Origin: Prevotella sp. | Lineage (GTDB): Bacteria > Bacteroidota > Bacteroidia > Bacteroidales > Bacteroidaceae | NCBI GenBank assembly: GCA_017474485.1 | Contig: JAFVHO010000121.1 | Span: forward strand, 1-33,862 | Length of the DNA: 33,862 bases | Direction of reading: 5' to 3' | The notes under the pieces: model-generated | The model's database searches: none | What the model saw: only the letters and a program-made list of their open reading frames with translations | Told to the model about the DNA's origin: nothing | Translations under genes and position numbers: made by a program | In this document: positions 9,001 to 15,789 of the stretch, one piece after another | Layout of the letters: each line of letters begins with the position of its first letter | Numbering within the stretch: position 1 is the stretch's first letter

Positions 9001-9096
9001 GGCAATATTCTGACGAGCTTCGTCAGGGGTCACAGGACCTGCCATTGCCACCATACTGACAATAAGCGTAATTAGAAATAAAAATGATTTTTTCAT
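6013..9096 (-). CDS. Secreted C10-family (streptopain-like) cysteine peptidase with T9SS C-terminal signal
   Basis: A 1027-residue secreted protease. Residues 1-19 are a Sec signal peptide. About 20-130 is a streptopain-type propeptide. The catalytic domain (about 140-360) shows the family block WNQTSPYN (151-158), the nucleophile C173 in TGCVATAMAQ, the catalytic H316 in SGHAFVVDGYG and the VNWGWGG segment (331-337). Downstream are several Ig/CARDB-like beta modules (about 390-860). A domain beginning GYYLIGSMNSW resembles the SusE/SusF starch-binding module. The C-terminal 50 residues have the type A type IX secretion pattern (VTIYGVNGNKV and LPKGLYIVRSGQK). The protein is therefore likely secreted or surface-attached. 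The beta modules and the SusE/F likeness are judged by eye and less certain than the peptidase call. Streptopain relatives in oral Bacteroidales include interpain and periodontain. Confidence 0.9.
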   Translation of the reverse strand: MKKSFLFLITLIVSMVAMAGPVTPDEARQNIAKFMNPRRAAAVTQNPEALRLVSTSHYKITDRELAPSLYVFNVAGGHGYVIAAADDRIPAVLGYSDRGNIDPDNMPDNMRAWLKSYSDQMEYLNYHPDAAAPRKTVTGEAIEPLLGPIEWNQTSPYNDLCPMDGNVHCLTGCVATAMAQLMYFWKYPNATTDVIPGYTSKDMEFQMPEIPARTSIDWENMLPKYKGKETESQKQAVANLMLLCGTSIQMNYSKDFSGAFGGDVAIALRSYFDYDLATTFELHKDYRAAVWNQRVYDELKAGRPVYYDGDSSGSGHAFVVDGYGGDDYFHVNWGWGGSSNDYFLLSILDSKNNSGAGATQSSDGYSMGQGAIFGMQPNTGVMPTEDPILTTSDWFVDSLVIYRAKAGENFVFRLGYNFHNNTNNTYTFETGIGVYSTSGELLGVVPGYSVTLQPGYGLWDPSQIPATFNFGHDTDSEELIMKPVCRLEGTEEWRETNGAEYLYVHAIIDGDTLTLHGPTFGLTGTLAATGKKEVASPLPVTAKITNNGTLYLGQIYFIVDGKMVGGCHFDLDPGDSTTVDFSFIPEKAGKSSVSVCTRQWNAESQQYEYIPFIADSIDVVTAPKANLGISFSVDNFTDGYIKENVIKLKASIKNNGASVYDNIIKAELYKDQQDGTGYFSFVKRITQTVKIEEGQAIDVNFNFENLEDNNYLMLVYYISGDEWIGVKSNAYTVYTRPIPQISTTAQTINAVKEKGVWLVKADSALVSVKVKNYGTVDFDDDISIDLYKMFNEKSGNRVATVNTPIQLAAGADTTVVMQLDGLEDGAKYFYNVHYMVGPKTIQSAQSDIFTVKLEEKGYYLIGSMNSWSSDDQSYPFTKLDDGKTWEITFNAPKEEELWFKIAPASAYNDQAGFWTHLFCAVKDGCSDLSGTMIVGDAGAWLMPASYNAETYTMSIVPSEMTYTITYTEKTDGIQMVSNGNQGSVTIYGVNGNKVTEVNAANLQQRLKSLPKGLYIVRSGQKNKTIRN

Positions 9097-9106
9097 AAAT
9101 TATAAT

Positions 9107-9154
9107 AGCTCTAGTTTTTAATCTTCACGGTGCAAAGATACAAAAACTAGAGCT
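9107..9154. promoter_or_regulatory. Perfect 13-bp inverted repeat bracketing the peptidase -7 element
   Basis: AGCTCTAGTTTTT at 9107-9119 is exactly complementary to 9142-9154. The 22-base spacer contains the -7 element CAAAGATA (minus: TATCTTTG). Such symmetry around a -7 box suggests an operator for a dimeric regulator, or a cruciform or hairpin. Function is unproven. Confidence 0.5.
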
Positions 9155-9164
9155 TCTATGCAAA
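9133..9164 (-). promoter_or_regulatory. Promoter of the C10 peptidase gene
   Basis: On the minus strand TTTG (9161-9164), a 20-base spacer and TATCTTTG (9133-9140), ending about 36 bases before the ATG at 9096. It lies across the inverted repeat 9107-9154. Confidence 0.65.
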
Positions 9165-9179
9165 TTTTTGGTTGACTTT

Positions 9180-10523
9180 TTAGAATTTGAAGTCGACACC
9201 CAAACCAATGACGTGGTTGGTACGTGAGTAGGTTTCAGAGCCTGTATAGCCCTCGCGAGTAGGTAGACACTGCTTGCTGTAGTCGTCGTAGATGCTGCAG
9301 AAGTAGCCGGCATTCAGACGAATCTTGTCAGTGAGCTTGACAGCGGCACCCAGTCCAATACTGTAACTGTCACAGGCAAACGACGTATTCTGTTCGTAGT
9401 CGTCAGAGATGCCGTAATCGGTACGCTGCACACCGCAAGAGAGCGTCCAACGGTCGTTGATATCGCCCTCGATTCCTGCAAGAAACTCATGAGTGCCATG
9501 GGTGAGATGCTCCTGACGGTTGTTGGCCATCTTGGCGTTCTTGTCGTCGAAGAAGTGATACTCCAGTGTGGCACGGACATTCTTCTCGAACGCATAGCCT
9601 ACGGCTACGGAGAGAAGGGCGGGCATGTCGTAACGTGTCTCGACGCCGTCCTGATAAGCAACAGTCTTGGTGGCCAGCGACTGTCCGATAGTAGCCAGTG
9701 CGGCTGGATCGGTAGCGGCCAGATAGGCCTGCACGTTTGGACCGAGCTCGGCAACAAGCTCATTGGTCTTGTTGGGTACGTTGATTTTGGTGCGGAACTC
9801 GTAGCGGGCAGCCACCGTCAGCGGGCCTTTATGGTAGTTGGCGCTGATGATGGGGGTGTAGCCCCAACCGCGTTGGTCGACATCAAGCTGCAGCTTGGCT
9901 AAATCGCCAAAGGCTTTATGGCCATCGGCAATGACGTGGCCGCGATAGTAGCCGTCGTAATAGTTGGCACGGGCACCTGCAGCAATCGATAGCCAGTCGG
10001 TGAGCTTGTAAGTCAGGTTCAACTGTCCGCCATAGATGTATTGCTTGCCCTTCATCTCAGAGCTAAGATTGTAGTCTGTGGGGGCGATGCCTTTCTGAGC
10101 GAACATACCTGCCAGCACAACGTTGAACATGGGAACACCTTCGTCATACTTGACGAAACCACCGCTACCCACGATGCCAATCATAGCCGATACGGCAAAG
10201 CGGTCCTTGCGATAGCTGGCAAATAGGGCGGGCACGATAGGTGCTGAGGCAACGCCTTCGTAGAGGCGTCCGCTGTTGCCATTCTTGTAGTCGATGTTAC
10301 GCATCTGCCAAGGCTTCTGGAAGTTGATGGACAACTGGAAACCCTCGTGGCCCCATGCCAAACCGGCAGGGTTTGAGTAGGCTGCGTCAATGTCGAACGA
10401 TGCACCGCGGGCCATCATACGGTCAAAGGCGATGTGGTAGTTTGTGTTTGTCATCAATCCACCTGCATGTGAGGTAGTGAACACTGTGGCAACGAATGCC
10501 ATCAAAAGAATAATTTTTCTCAT
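9180..10523 (-). CDS. OmpP1/FadL family outer-membrane transporter
   Basis: An outer-membrane beta-barrel of the FadL/TodX group, which admits hydrophobic molecules such as long-chain fatty acids. I start at 10523 (MRKIILLMAFVATVFTTSHA), giving 447 residues. The open frame extends to 10646, but that would put the signal peptide internally and run through the promoter. After the signal peptide the mature N-terminus GGLMTNTNYHIAFDR and the SNPAGLAW segment are typical of Bacteroidota FadL-like proteins, the latter recalling the FadL hatch-region NPAG motif. Alternating aromatic/polar strands continue to the C-terminus, which ends GLGVDFKF with a terminal aromatic as barrel proteins do. It is a single gene with its own strong promoter. 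The transported molecule is unknown. Confidence 0.88.
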   Translation of the reverse strand: MRKIILLMAFVATVFTTSHAGGLMTNTNYHIAFDRMMARGASFDIDAAYSNPAGLAWGHEGFQLSINFQKPWQMRNIDYKNGNSGRLYEGVASAPIVPALFASYRKDRFAVSAMIGIVGSGGFVKYDEGVPMFNVVLAGMFAQKGIAPTDYNLSSEMKGKQYIYGGQLNLTYKLTDWLSIAAGARANYYDGYYRGHVIADGHKAFGDLAKLQLDVDQRGWGYTPIISANYHKGPLTVAARYEFRTKINVPNKTNELVAELGPNVQAYLAATDPAALATIGQSLATKTVAYQDGVETRYDMPALLSVAVGYAFEKNVRATLEYHFFDDKNAKMANNRQEHLTHGTHEFLAGIEGDINDRWTLSCGVQRTDYGISDDYEQNTSFACDSYSIGLGAAVKLTDKIRLNAGYFCSIYDDYSKQCLPTREGYTGSETYSRTNHVIGLGVDFKF

Positions 10524-10553
10524 CAAGAAATAAATTGGTTGAAATTTCGGGTG

Positions 10554-10584
10554 CAAAGGTACGAATAAGTGAGCAAAATACAAA
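10554..10584 (-). promoter_or_regulatory. Promoter of the OmpP1/FadL-like gene
   Basis: On the minus strand TTTG (10581-10584), exactly 19 bases, then TACCTTTG (10554-10561): a full consensus match, about 30 bases before the chosen ATG. It supports the start at 10523 over the longer frame. Confidence 0.75.
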
Positions 10585-10650
10585 ATAAATCCGAATTTAT
10601 TTTTATTTTCGAACGAAAGTACCTTCTCCAAGGGAAAAAGGTACAAAAAA

Positions 10651-10685
10651 AAGTGAAAAGTAAATAGTGAAAAGTGAAAAATTTG
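10651..10685. repeat. Heptamer array (AAGTGAA type)
   Basis: Period-7 units AAGTGAA, AAGTAAA, TAGTGAA, AAGTGAA, AAATTTG. It shares a 17-base A/G-rich word (AAAAAGTGAAAAGTAAA) with the minus strand of the dxr-rseP junction near 23566-23582. Confidence 0.7.
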
Positions 10686-10782
10686 CAGATGAAAATGAAA
10701 TTAATAGGTTGATATACATTATTAATTATTATATAAAGAAATTTTTTTCAGAAAAATATGTGGCGTTATGCCTTATTTTTTG

Positions 10783-10790
10783 TAATTTTG
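10783..10790 (+). promoter_or_regulatory. Putative -7 element for purH-mre operon
   Basis: TAATTTTG fits TAnnTTTG, 52 bases before the purH ATG. The -33 region has no clear TTTG. It is the only consensus-like site seen ahead of purH and so a candidate start for the whole purH-mreB-mreC-mreD-mrdA-rodA unit. Confidence 0.45.
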
Positions 10791-10842
10791 CAGGCTCAAA
10801 AGCGAATATTTATATAACGTTATATACAAAGGATATTAATTT

Positions 10843-11439
10843 ATGGCAGACAACAAGAAGATTAAGACAGCGCTGATTTCTGTGTTTCACAAGGACGGCC
10901 TTGATGAGTTGCTGAAGAAGTTGAATGACGAGGGCGTGAAGTTCTTGTCGACTGGTGGTACGCAGTCGTTTATTGAGTCATTGGGCTACGAATGCGAGAA
11001 GGTGGAGAACGTGACGACGTATCCTTCAATTCTCGGAGGTCGTGTGAAGACCCTGCACCCGAAGGTGTTCGGAGGTATTTTGGGACGTCGCGAACTGGAA
11101 GGTGACCGTCAGCAAATGGCTCAGTATGAGATTCCTGAGATTGATTTGGTCATCGTTGACCTCTATCCTTTCGAACAGACTGTTGCCAGTGGTGCCAGCG
11201 AGGAGGATATCATCGAGAAGATTGACATTGGTGGCATTTCTCTGATTCGTGCAGCAGCCAAGAACTTTAACGATGTGGTTATCGTGCCCTCAAAAGCCGA
11301 ATATGCTGTATTGCTCGACATTCTGAACAAGCAGGGTGCAGAGACTACCAAGGCTCAGCGCCGTATGCTGGCTACCCGTGCTTTCGGTGTTAGCTCACAC
11401 TATGATACTGCCATCAACGCATGGTTCAAGAAAGATTAA
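10843..11439 (+). CDS. purH: Stand-alone IMP cyclohydrolase (N-terminal half of PurH)
   Basis: Catalyses ring closure of FAICAR to IMP, the last step of purine synthesis. The 198 residues match only the MGS-fold cyclohydrolase domain: LISVFHKDGLDELLKKL (11-27), LSTGGTQ (35-41), GGRVKTLHPKVFGGIL (65-80), LYPFEQTV and IDIGGISLIRAAAKN. The usual bifunctional PurH is about 500-530 residues, with an AICAR transformylase domain after this point. Here the frame stops right at the domain boundary (DTAINAWFKKD) and mreB follows after 26 bases, so no remnant of the second half is present. I infer a complete single-domain enzyme rather than a broken gene; the transformylase would have to be encoded elsewhere. 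Its stop codon lies in a heptamer array. Confidence 0.88.
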   Translation: MADNKKIKTALISVFHKDGLDELLKKLNDEGVKFLSTGGTQSFIESLGYECEKVENVTTYPSILGGRVKTLHPKVFGGILGRRELEGDRQQMAQYEIPEIDLVIVDLYPFEQTVASGASEEDIIEKIDIGGISLIRAAAKNFNDVVIVPSKAEYAVLLDILNKQGAETTKAQRRMLATRAFGVSSHYDTAINAWFKKD

Positions 11440-11462
11440 AAATTAAAAATTAAAAATTTAGA
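11435..11462. repeat. Heptamer array at purH-mreB junction (ATTAAAA type)
   Basis: ATTAAAA three times then ATTTAGA, in strict 7-base register. The purH stop codon (11437-11439) is inside the first unit, and the array ends 3 bases before the mreB ATG. Confidence 0.65.
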
Positions 11463-11465
11463 ATA

Positions 11466-12488
11466 ATGGGATTTTTTAGTTTTGTCCAGGAGATAGCCAT
11501 GGACCTTGGTACGGCCAATACCATCATTATCAGTGATGATAAGATTGTAGTGGACGAACCTTCAGTAGTTGCCCTTGACCGCCATACCGACAAGATGATT
11601 GCCGTGGGCGAGAAGGCCAAGATGATGTATGAAAAGACACACGATAACATTCGTACTGTACGTCCGTTGCGCGATGGTGTGATTGCCGACTTCTCGGCCT
11701 GTGAGCAGATGATGCGCGGACTGATTAAGATGGTACATACGGGTAGCCGTCTGTTCTCGCCTTCACTGCGTATGGTGATTGGTGTGCCCTCTGGCTCTAC
11801 CGAGGTTGAGCTGCGTGCCGTACGTGACTCTGCTGAGCATGCCGACGGTCGTGACGTCTACCTGATTTTCGAGCCTATGGCTGCTGCCATCGGTATTGGT
11901 ATCGATGTAGAGGCACCGGAAGGCAATATGATTGTTGACATCGGTGGCGGTTCTACCGAGATTGCCGTCATCTCGTTGGGTGGTATCGTGTCGAACAACT
12001 CAATTCGTACCGCTGGTGACGATCTGACCTACGATATTCAGGAGTATATGTCTCGCCAGCATAATGTGAAGGTGTCGGAGCGTATGGCCGAGCGCATCAA
12101 GATTGCCGTAGGTTCTGCTTTGACTGATTTGGGCGACGATGCTCCCGAGGATTATATTGTGCACGGTCCTAACCGTATTACTGCTCTGCCTATGGAGGTG
12201 CCCGTATGTTATCAGGAGATTGCCCATTGCATAGACAAAACTATTGCCAAGATAGAGAACGCCGTACTCTCTGCATTGGAGAATACGCCTCCCGAGTTGT
12301 ATGCCGATATCGTGAAGAACGGTATTTGGTTGACTGGTGGCGGTGCTTTGCTGCGTGGACTGGACCGTCGTCTGGAGGAGAAAATCAATATCCCCTTCCA
12401 TATTGCCGATGACCCCTTGCATTCAGTGGCCAAGGGTGCTGGCATCGCCTTGAAGAACGTAAACCGCTTCTCGTTCTTGATGAGATAA
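11466..12488 (+). CDS. mreB: Rod shape-determining actin homologue MreB
   Basis: Cytoskeletal ATPase that organises the lateral-wall synthesis complex on the inner face of the membrane. The 340 residues match MreB length. The first phosphate loop MDLGTANT, the second phosphate-binding segment NMIVDIGGGSTEIAVISLGG and the adenosine motif LTGGGALLRGLD are all present, in actin-superfamily order. The N-terminus MGFFSFVQE forms the usual hydrophobic start for membrane contact. It leads the conserved mreB-mreC-mreD-mrdA-rodA block, 26 bases after purH. A heptamer array separates it from mreC. Confidence 0.96.
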   Translation: MGFFSFVQEIAMDLGTANTIIISDDKIVVDEPSVVALDRHTDKMIAVGEKAKMMYEKTHDNIRTVRPLRDGVIADFSACEQMMRGLIKMVHTGSRLFSPSLRMVIGVPSGSTEVELRAVRDSAEHADGRDVYLIFEPMAAAIGIGIDVEAPEGNMIVDIGGGSTEIAVISLGGIVSNNSIRTAGDDLTYDIQEYMSRQHNVKVSERMAERIKIAVGSALTDLGDDAPEDYIVHGPNRITALPMEVPVCYQEIAHCIDKTIAKIENAVLSALENTPPELYADIVKNGIWLTGGGALLRGLDRRLEEKINIPFHIADDPLHSVAKGAGIALKNVNRFSFLMR

Positions 12489-12497
12489 GAGTTCATA

Positions 12498-12546
12498 GCT
12501 GTTGGCTGTTAGCTTTTGGCTAATAGCTAATAGCTAAAGCTAATTA
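12498..12546. repeat. Heptamer array at mreB-mreC junction (GCTnTTR type)
   Basis: Seven units in strict register: GCTGTTG, GCTGTTA, GCTTTTG, GCTAATA, GCTAATA, GCTAAAG, CTAATTA. It fills almost the whole gap between mreB and the mreC ATG at 12554. The same unit type occurs at 17690-17738 and inside murA at 26111-26138. Confidence 0.8.
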
Positions 12547-12553
12547 CTAAAGG

Positions 12554-13423
12554 ATGAAGAATCTCCTTGAGTTCCTGCATAAATATCACCACTGGTTTCT
12601 GTTCGTGTTTTTGGAAGCACTGAGCATGGTATTGCTGTTTCAGTTCAACAGCTATCAAGGTTCGGTGTGGTTCTCGACGGCTAATGCCATAGCAGGACGC
12701 GTGTACGAATGGGATGCAGCGGTGGAGTCGTTCTTTACGATGGCTCAAAATAATGAGATGCTGACTCAGCGTAACTTCTATCAAGAACGCCAGCTGGCAC
12801 AGTTGCGCCGTCTGTATCAGGAAGCTACGCAGAAGACCGATCCAAAAGAACTGGAGGAACTGGAGAAGATAAGCCAATATAAGTTGATACCTGCTAAGGT
12901 GGTGTCTAGTGAGTTGCATAAGAAAAACAACCTGATAACCATCAATAGCGGACTTGTCGAAGGTGTAGAACCAGGTATGGGTGTTGCCTGCGGTCAAGGC
13001 GTGGTGGGTGTCACCTTCTTGTGTAGCGACCACTATACGGTGGTGATTCCTGTGCTGAACGCTACGTCATCACGCATCAGCTGTACGATTCGGAACCGTG
13101 GTTATTTTGGCGTATTGCGTTGGTATGGCGAAGAGTCTGGATATGCCTATGTCGAGGAAATTCCCCGTCATGCGCGTTTCAAGCGTGGTGAGTGGGTGGA
13201 AACTAACGGCTATAGCAGTATTTTCCCTGCTGGTGTGCTAGTGGGAAAAATTGTCGAGGTGTACAACTCTCGTGACGGATTGTCGTACAGATTAAAAGTA
13301 CAGCTTTCTACTGATTTCGGTAAGTTGCGCGACGTAGTGGTTATCAGCGACAAGTCGATAGCCGAGCGCATGCGACTGATGCAGGCTGCAAGAGATTCAC
13401 TGAAGTTGAACGTTCATGAGTAA
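12554..13423 (+). CDS. mreC: Rod shape-determining protein MreC
   Basis: Periplasmic scaffold, anchored by one N-terminal helix, that activates PBP2-RodA. The 289 residues show a short cytoplasmic tail, a membrane helix about 13-32 (WFLFVFLEALSMVLLF), a charged coiled-coil stretch about 60-105, and then the beta-rich MreC core with NSGLVEGVEPGMGVACGQGVVG and YSSIFPAGVLVGKIVEV. These follow the family pattern NKGSxDGIxxGMxV...GVVG. It sits between mreB (65-base gap filled by a heptamer array) and mreD (9-base gap). Confidence 0.94.
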   Translation: MKNLLEFLHKYHHWFLFVFLEALSMVLLFQFNSYQGSVWFSTANAIAGRVYEWDAAVESFFTMAQNNEMLTQRNFYQERQLAQLRRLYQEATQKTDPKELEELEKISQYKLIPAKVVSSELHKKNNLITINSGLVEGVEPGMGVACGQGVVGVTFLCSDHYTVVIPVLNATSSRISCTIRNRGYFGVLRWYGEESGYAYVEEIPRHARFKRGEWVETNGYSSIFPAGVLVGKIVEVYNSRDGLSYRLKVQLSTDFGKLRDVVVISDKSIAERMRLMQAARDSLKLNVHE

Positions 13424-13432
13424 TAAGGAGAG

Positions 13433-13936
13433 ATGTCAATAGATTTTCTGAAACGGGTCATGTTGTTTGTTGCCTTTGTACTGGCACAGGCGTTGGTTTT
13501 GGGACGTATCCATCTGTTCCATTGCGCTACACCGTTGCTGTATGTCTACTTCGTCACGCTGTTTCCGCGTAACTATCCCAAATGGGGTGTACTGACGTGG
13601 GCCTTCGTGATGGGAGTGACTATCGACATCTTTACAAATACACCCGGACTGGCGGCAGCTTCGCTGACGGCAATAGCTGCCATACAACCTTATTTCTTTG
13701 CACTTTTCGTACCTCGTGATGCAGCAGAAACGCTGGAACCCTCACTTTTGAATTTAGGCCCAACCAAGTATAGCTATTATATCGTAACATTAGTAACGAT
13801 ATATTGTCTTTTGTTCTTCACGCTCGAAATGTTCAGCTTCGATAATCTGTTAGAGTGGCTGATGAGTGTGGTAGGCAGCATATTGGTAACATTGGCACTG
13901 ATTATTACTTTCGAGATTGCGAAACGTAGGGTATGA
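13433..13936 (+). CDS. mreD: Rod shape-determining membrane protein MreD
   Basis: Polytopic inner-membrane partner of MreC. The 167 residues form about five or six hydrophobic segments with short loops (for example LFVAFVLAQALVLG near 12-25 and YYIVTLVTIYCLLFFTLEMF near 115-134). Bacteroidota MreD is poorly conserved in sequence, so the call rests on size, topology and its fixed place between mreC and mrdA. Its stop overlaps the mrdA start as ATGA (13933-13936), indicating coupled translation. Confidence 0.88.
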   Translation: MSIDFLKRVMLFVAFVLAQALVLGRIHLFHCATPLLYVYFVTLFPRNYPKWGVLTWAFVMGVTIDIFTNTPGLAAASLTAIAAIQPYFFALFVPRDAAETLEPSLLNLGPTKYSYYIVTLVTIYCLLFFTLEMFSFDNLLEWLMSVVGSILVTLALIITFEIAKRRV

Positions 13937-15789
13937 GGGATTATAATCTGGGCAAGCGTAGTTTTGTGATTGCTGGGGTGGCCGTATTGATTGTGGTCGT
14001 CTATATCCTTCGATTGTTCCAATTGCAGATTACGAGTGACGACTACAAGAAAAGTGCCGACTCGAATGCTTTCCTGAAAAAGATAGAATATCCCGCACGT
14101 GGTGGTATTTACGATCGTAATGGCAAACTATTGGTGTATAACCAGCCTGCCTACGACATTATGGTGGTGATGAATGAGGCCAAGGACCATCTGGATACGG
14201 CTGACTTCTGTAATGTGATGAATATCACACGCCAAGAATTCGACCGCCGTATGGCTACCATCAAGGACCGCAACAAGAATCCAGGCTATTCTCGATTTAC
14301 GCAGCAGGTGTTTATGAGCCAGTTGAATGATAAGGACTTCTCTGTGTTTCAGGAGAAGATGTTCCGCTTTCCAGGCTTTTATATCCAACGCCGAAGCATC
14401 CGTCAGTATGAATTCCCGTTTGCTGCCCATGTGTTGGGCGACGTGGCTGAGGTGTCGCCTGCCGACATTGAGGAGGACGACTACTACCAGCCTGGCGACT
14501 ATATCGGAAAGTTAGGCGTAGAGCGTAGTTACGAGAAACAGCTGCGCGGCGAGAAGGGTATGCAGATTCTGTTGCGTGATGCCCACGGCCGTGTGCAGGG
14601 CCGTTATATGAACGGAAAATTCGACAAGCGTCCAACGGCTGGTAAGAACCTGACGCTGGGACTCGATGCCGACCTTCAGACCTTGGGTGAGCGCCTGATG
14701 GAGGGCAAGATTGGCAGTATTGTAGCTATCGAGCCTACGACAGGCGAAATACTCTGCATGGTCAGTTCACCCAGCTATGACCCTCGTCTGATGGTGGGCC
14801 GTCAGCGTTCCAAGAACCATCACATGCTGAGTCAGAACGTATGGAAGCCCCTGCTGAATCGTAGTATTATGGGCCAGTACCCTCCAGGTTCAACGTTTAA
14901 GACCACACAAGGACTGACGTTCATGACTGAAGGAATCCTCCATCCTACGCATACGGCTTATCCTTGTGGTCATGGCTTTAACTTCAAGGGACTTCATGTG
15001 GGTTGTCACGGACATGCCTCACCGTTACCCTTGGTGCCTGCATTGAGTACTTCATGTAATGGTTATTTCTGTTGGGGCCTCTACCACATGATTAACACCA
15101 ACATCTCGAAGTATGGCTCCGTTCAGAATGCCATGAACAAGTGGCGCGACTATATGGTGTCGATGGGTTTCGGCTACCGTCTGGGCGTCGACCTGCCAGG
15201 TGAGAAGCGCGGTTTGATACCTAATGCCGCCTTTTACGACAAGGCGTATAAGGGGTCTTGGAATGGTCTGACCATCATCTCTATCGCTATCGGACAAGGT
15301 GAGGTCAATGCCACACCGTTGCAGATAGCCAACTTAGGTGCCACGATAGCCAATCGCGGGTGGTTTATCACGCCACATGTGGTGAAGAAGGTACAGGGCG
15401 AGAAACTTGACACGTTGTATACCAAGAAACGTCATACTATGGCGTCGCGCGAATCCTATGACTATGTGGTGCAGGGTATGCGTGCATCGGCTACGGGTGG
15501 TACGTGTCATGCGCTCGCGAAATACGATTTCAAGGCTTGTGGCAAGACGGGTACGGCGCAGAACCGCGGTCATGACCACTCGGTGTTTATGGGTTTCGCA
15601 CCGATGGATAATCCGAAGATAGCCGTAGCCGTGTATGTTGAGAATGGCGGATGGGGTGCTACGTATGGTGTGCCCATCGGTGGGTTGATTATGGAACAGT
15701 ATCTTCATGGAAAGCTCTCGGAAGCCTCGAAACATCAGGCTGCGGAGCTCCAAAGCAGACATATAGCGTATGGTACAACCAGCAGATAG
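13933..15789 (+). CDS. mrdA: Penicillin-binding protein 2 (peptidoglycan D,D-transpeptidase)
   Basis: Class B PBP that cross-links lateral-wall peptidoglycan with RodA. The 618 residues have a membrane anchor at about 11-31, a pedestal domain beginning near ARGGIYDRNGKLL (55-67), and a transpeptidase domain with all three motifs: S320-T-F-K323, S374-C-N376 and K538-T-G540. A Cys/His-rich stretch lies between the first two motifs (YPCGHGF and HVGCHGHAS, with C345, H347, C358, H359 and H361). It could bind a metal, as described for E. coli PBP2, although the ligands differ. It overlaps mreD by 4 bases and rodA by 20 bases, so translation is likely coupled along the operon. Confidence 0.95.
   Translation: MRDYNLGKRSFVIAGVAVLIVVVYILRLFQLQITSDDYKKSADSNAFLKKIEYPARGGIYDRNGKLLVYNQPAYDIMVVMNEAKDHLDTADFCNVMNITRQEFDRRMATIKDRNKNPGYSRFTQQVFMSQLNDKDFSVFQEKMFRFPGFYIQRRSIRQYEFPFAAHVLGDVAEVSPADIEEDDYYQPGDYIGKLGVERSYEKQLRGEKGMQILLRDAHGRVQGRYMNGKFDKRPTAGKNLTLGLDADLQTLGERLMEGKIGSIVAIEPTTGEILCMVSSPSYDPRLMVGRQRSKNHHMLSQNVWKPLLNRSIMGQYPPGSTFKTTQGLTFMTEGILHPTHTAYPCGHGFNFKGLHVGCHGHASPLPLVPALSTSCNGYFCWGLYHMINTNISKYGSVQNAMNKWRDYMVSMGFGYRLGVDLPGEKRGLIPNAAFYDKAYKGSWNGLTIISIAIGQGEVNATPLQIANLGATIANRGWFITPHVVKKVQGEKLDTLYTKKRHTMASRESYDYVVQGMRASATGGTCHALAKYDFKACGKTGTAQNRGHDHSVFMGFAPMDNPKIAVAVYVENGGWGATYGVPIGGLIMEQYLHGKLSEASKHQAAELQSRHIAYGTTSR

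Larger units (their letters stand above)
10524..10842. other. Divergent intergenic region between ompP1/fadL and purH
   Basis: This 319-base AT-rich gap carries, left to right: the minus-strand promoter at 10554-10584, a weak hairpin (arms GTACCTT/AAGGTAC at 10619-10625 and 10638-10644), a heptamer array at 10651-10685, an A/T-rich stretch with no recognisable element, and a plus-strand -7 element at 10783-10790 for purH. A short open frame from 10667 runs into purH out of frame and does not look like a protein. Confidence 0.7.

Noticed and set aside
9107..9154. Invertible promoter
   Set aside because: The arms are only 22 bases apart; known invertible promoters span much more, and no recombinase gene is near.
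10619..10644. Rho-independent terminator
   Set aside because: The 7-bp arms with a 12-base loop have no T run on either strand in the right place.
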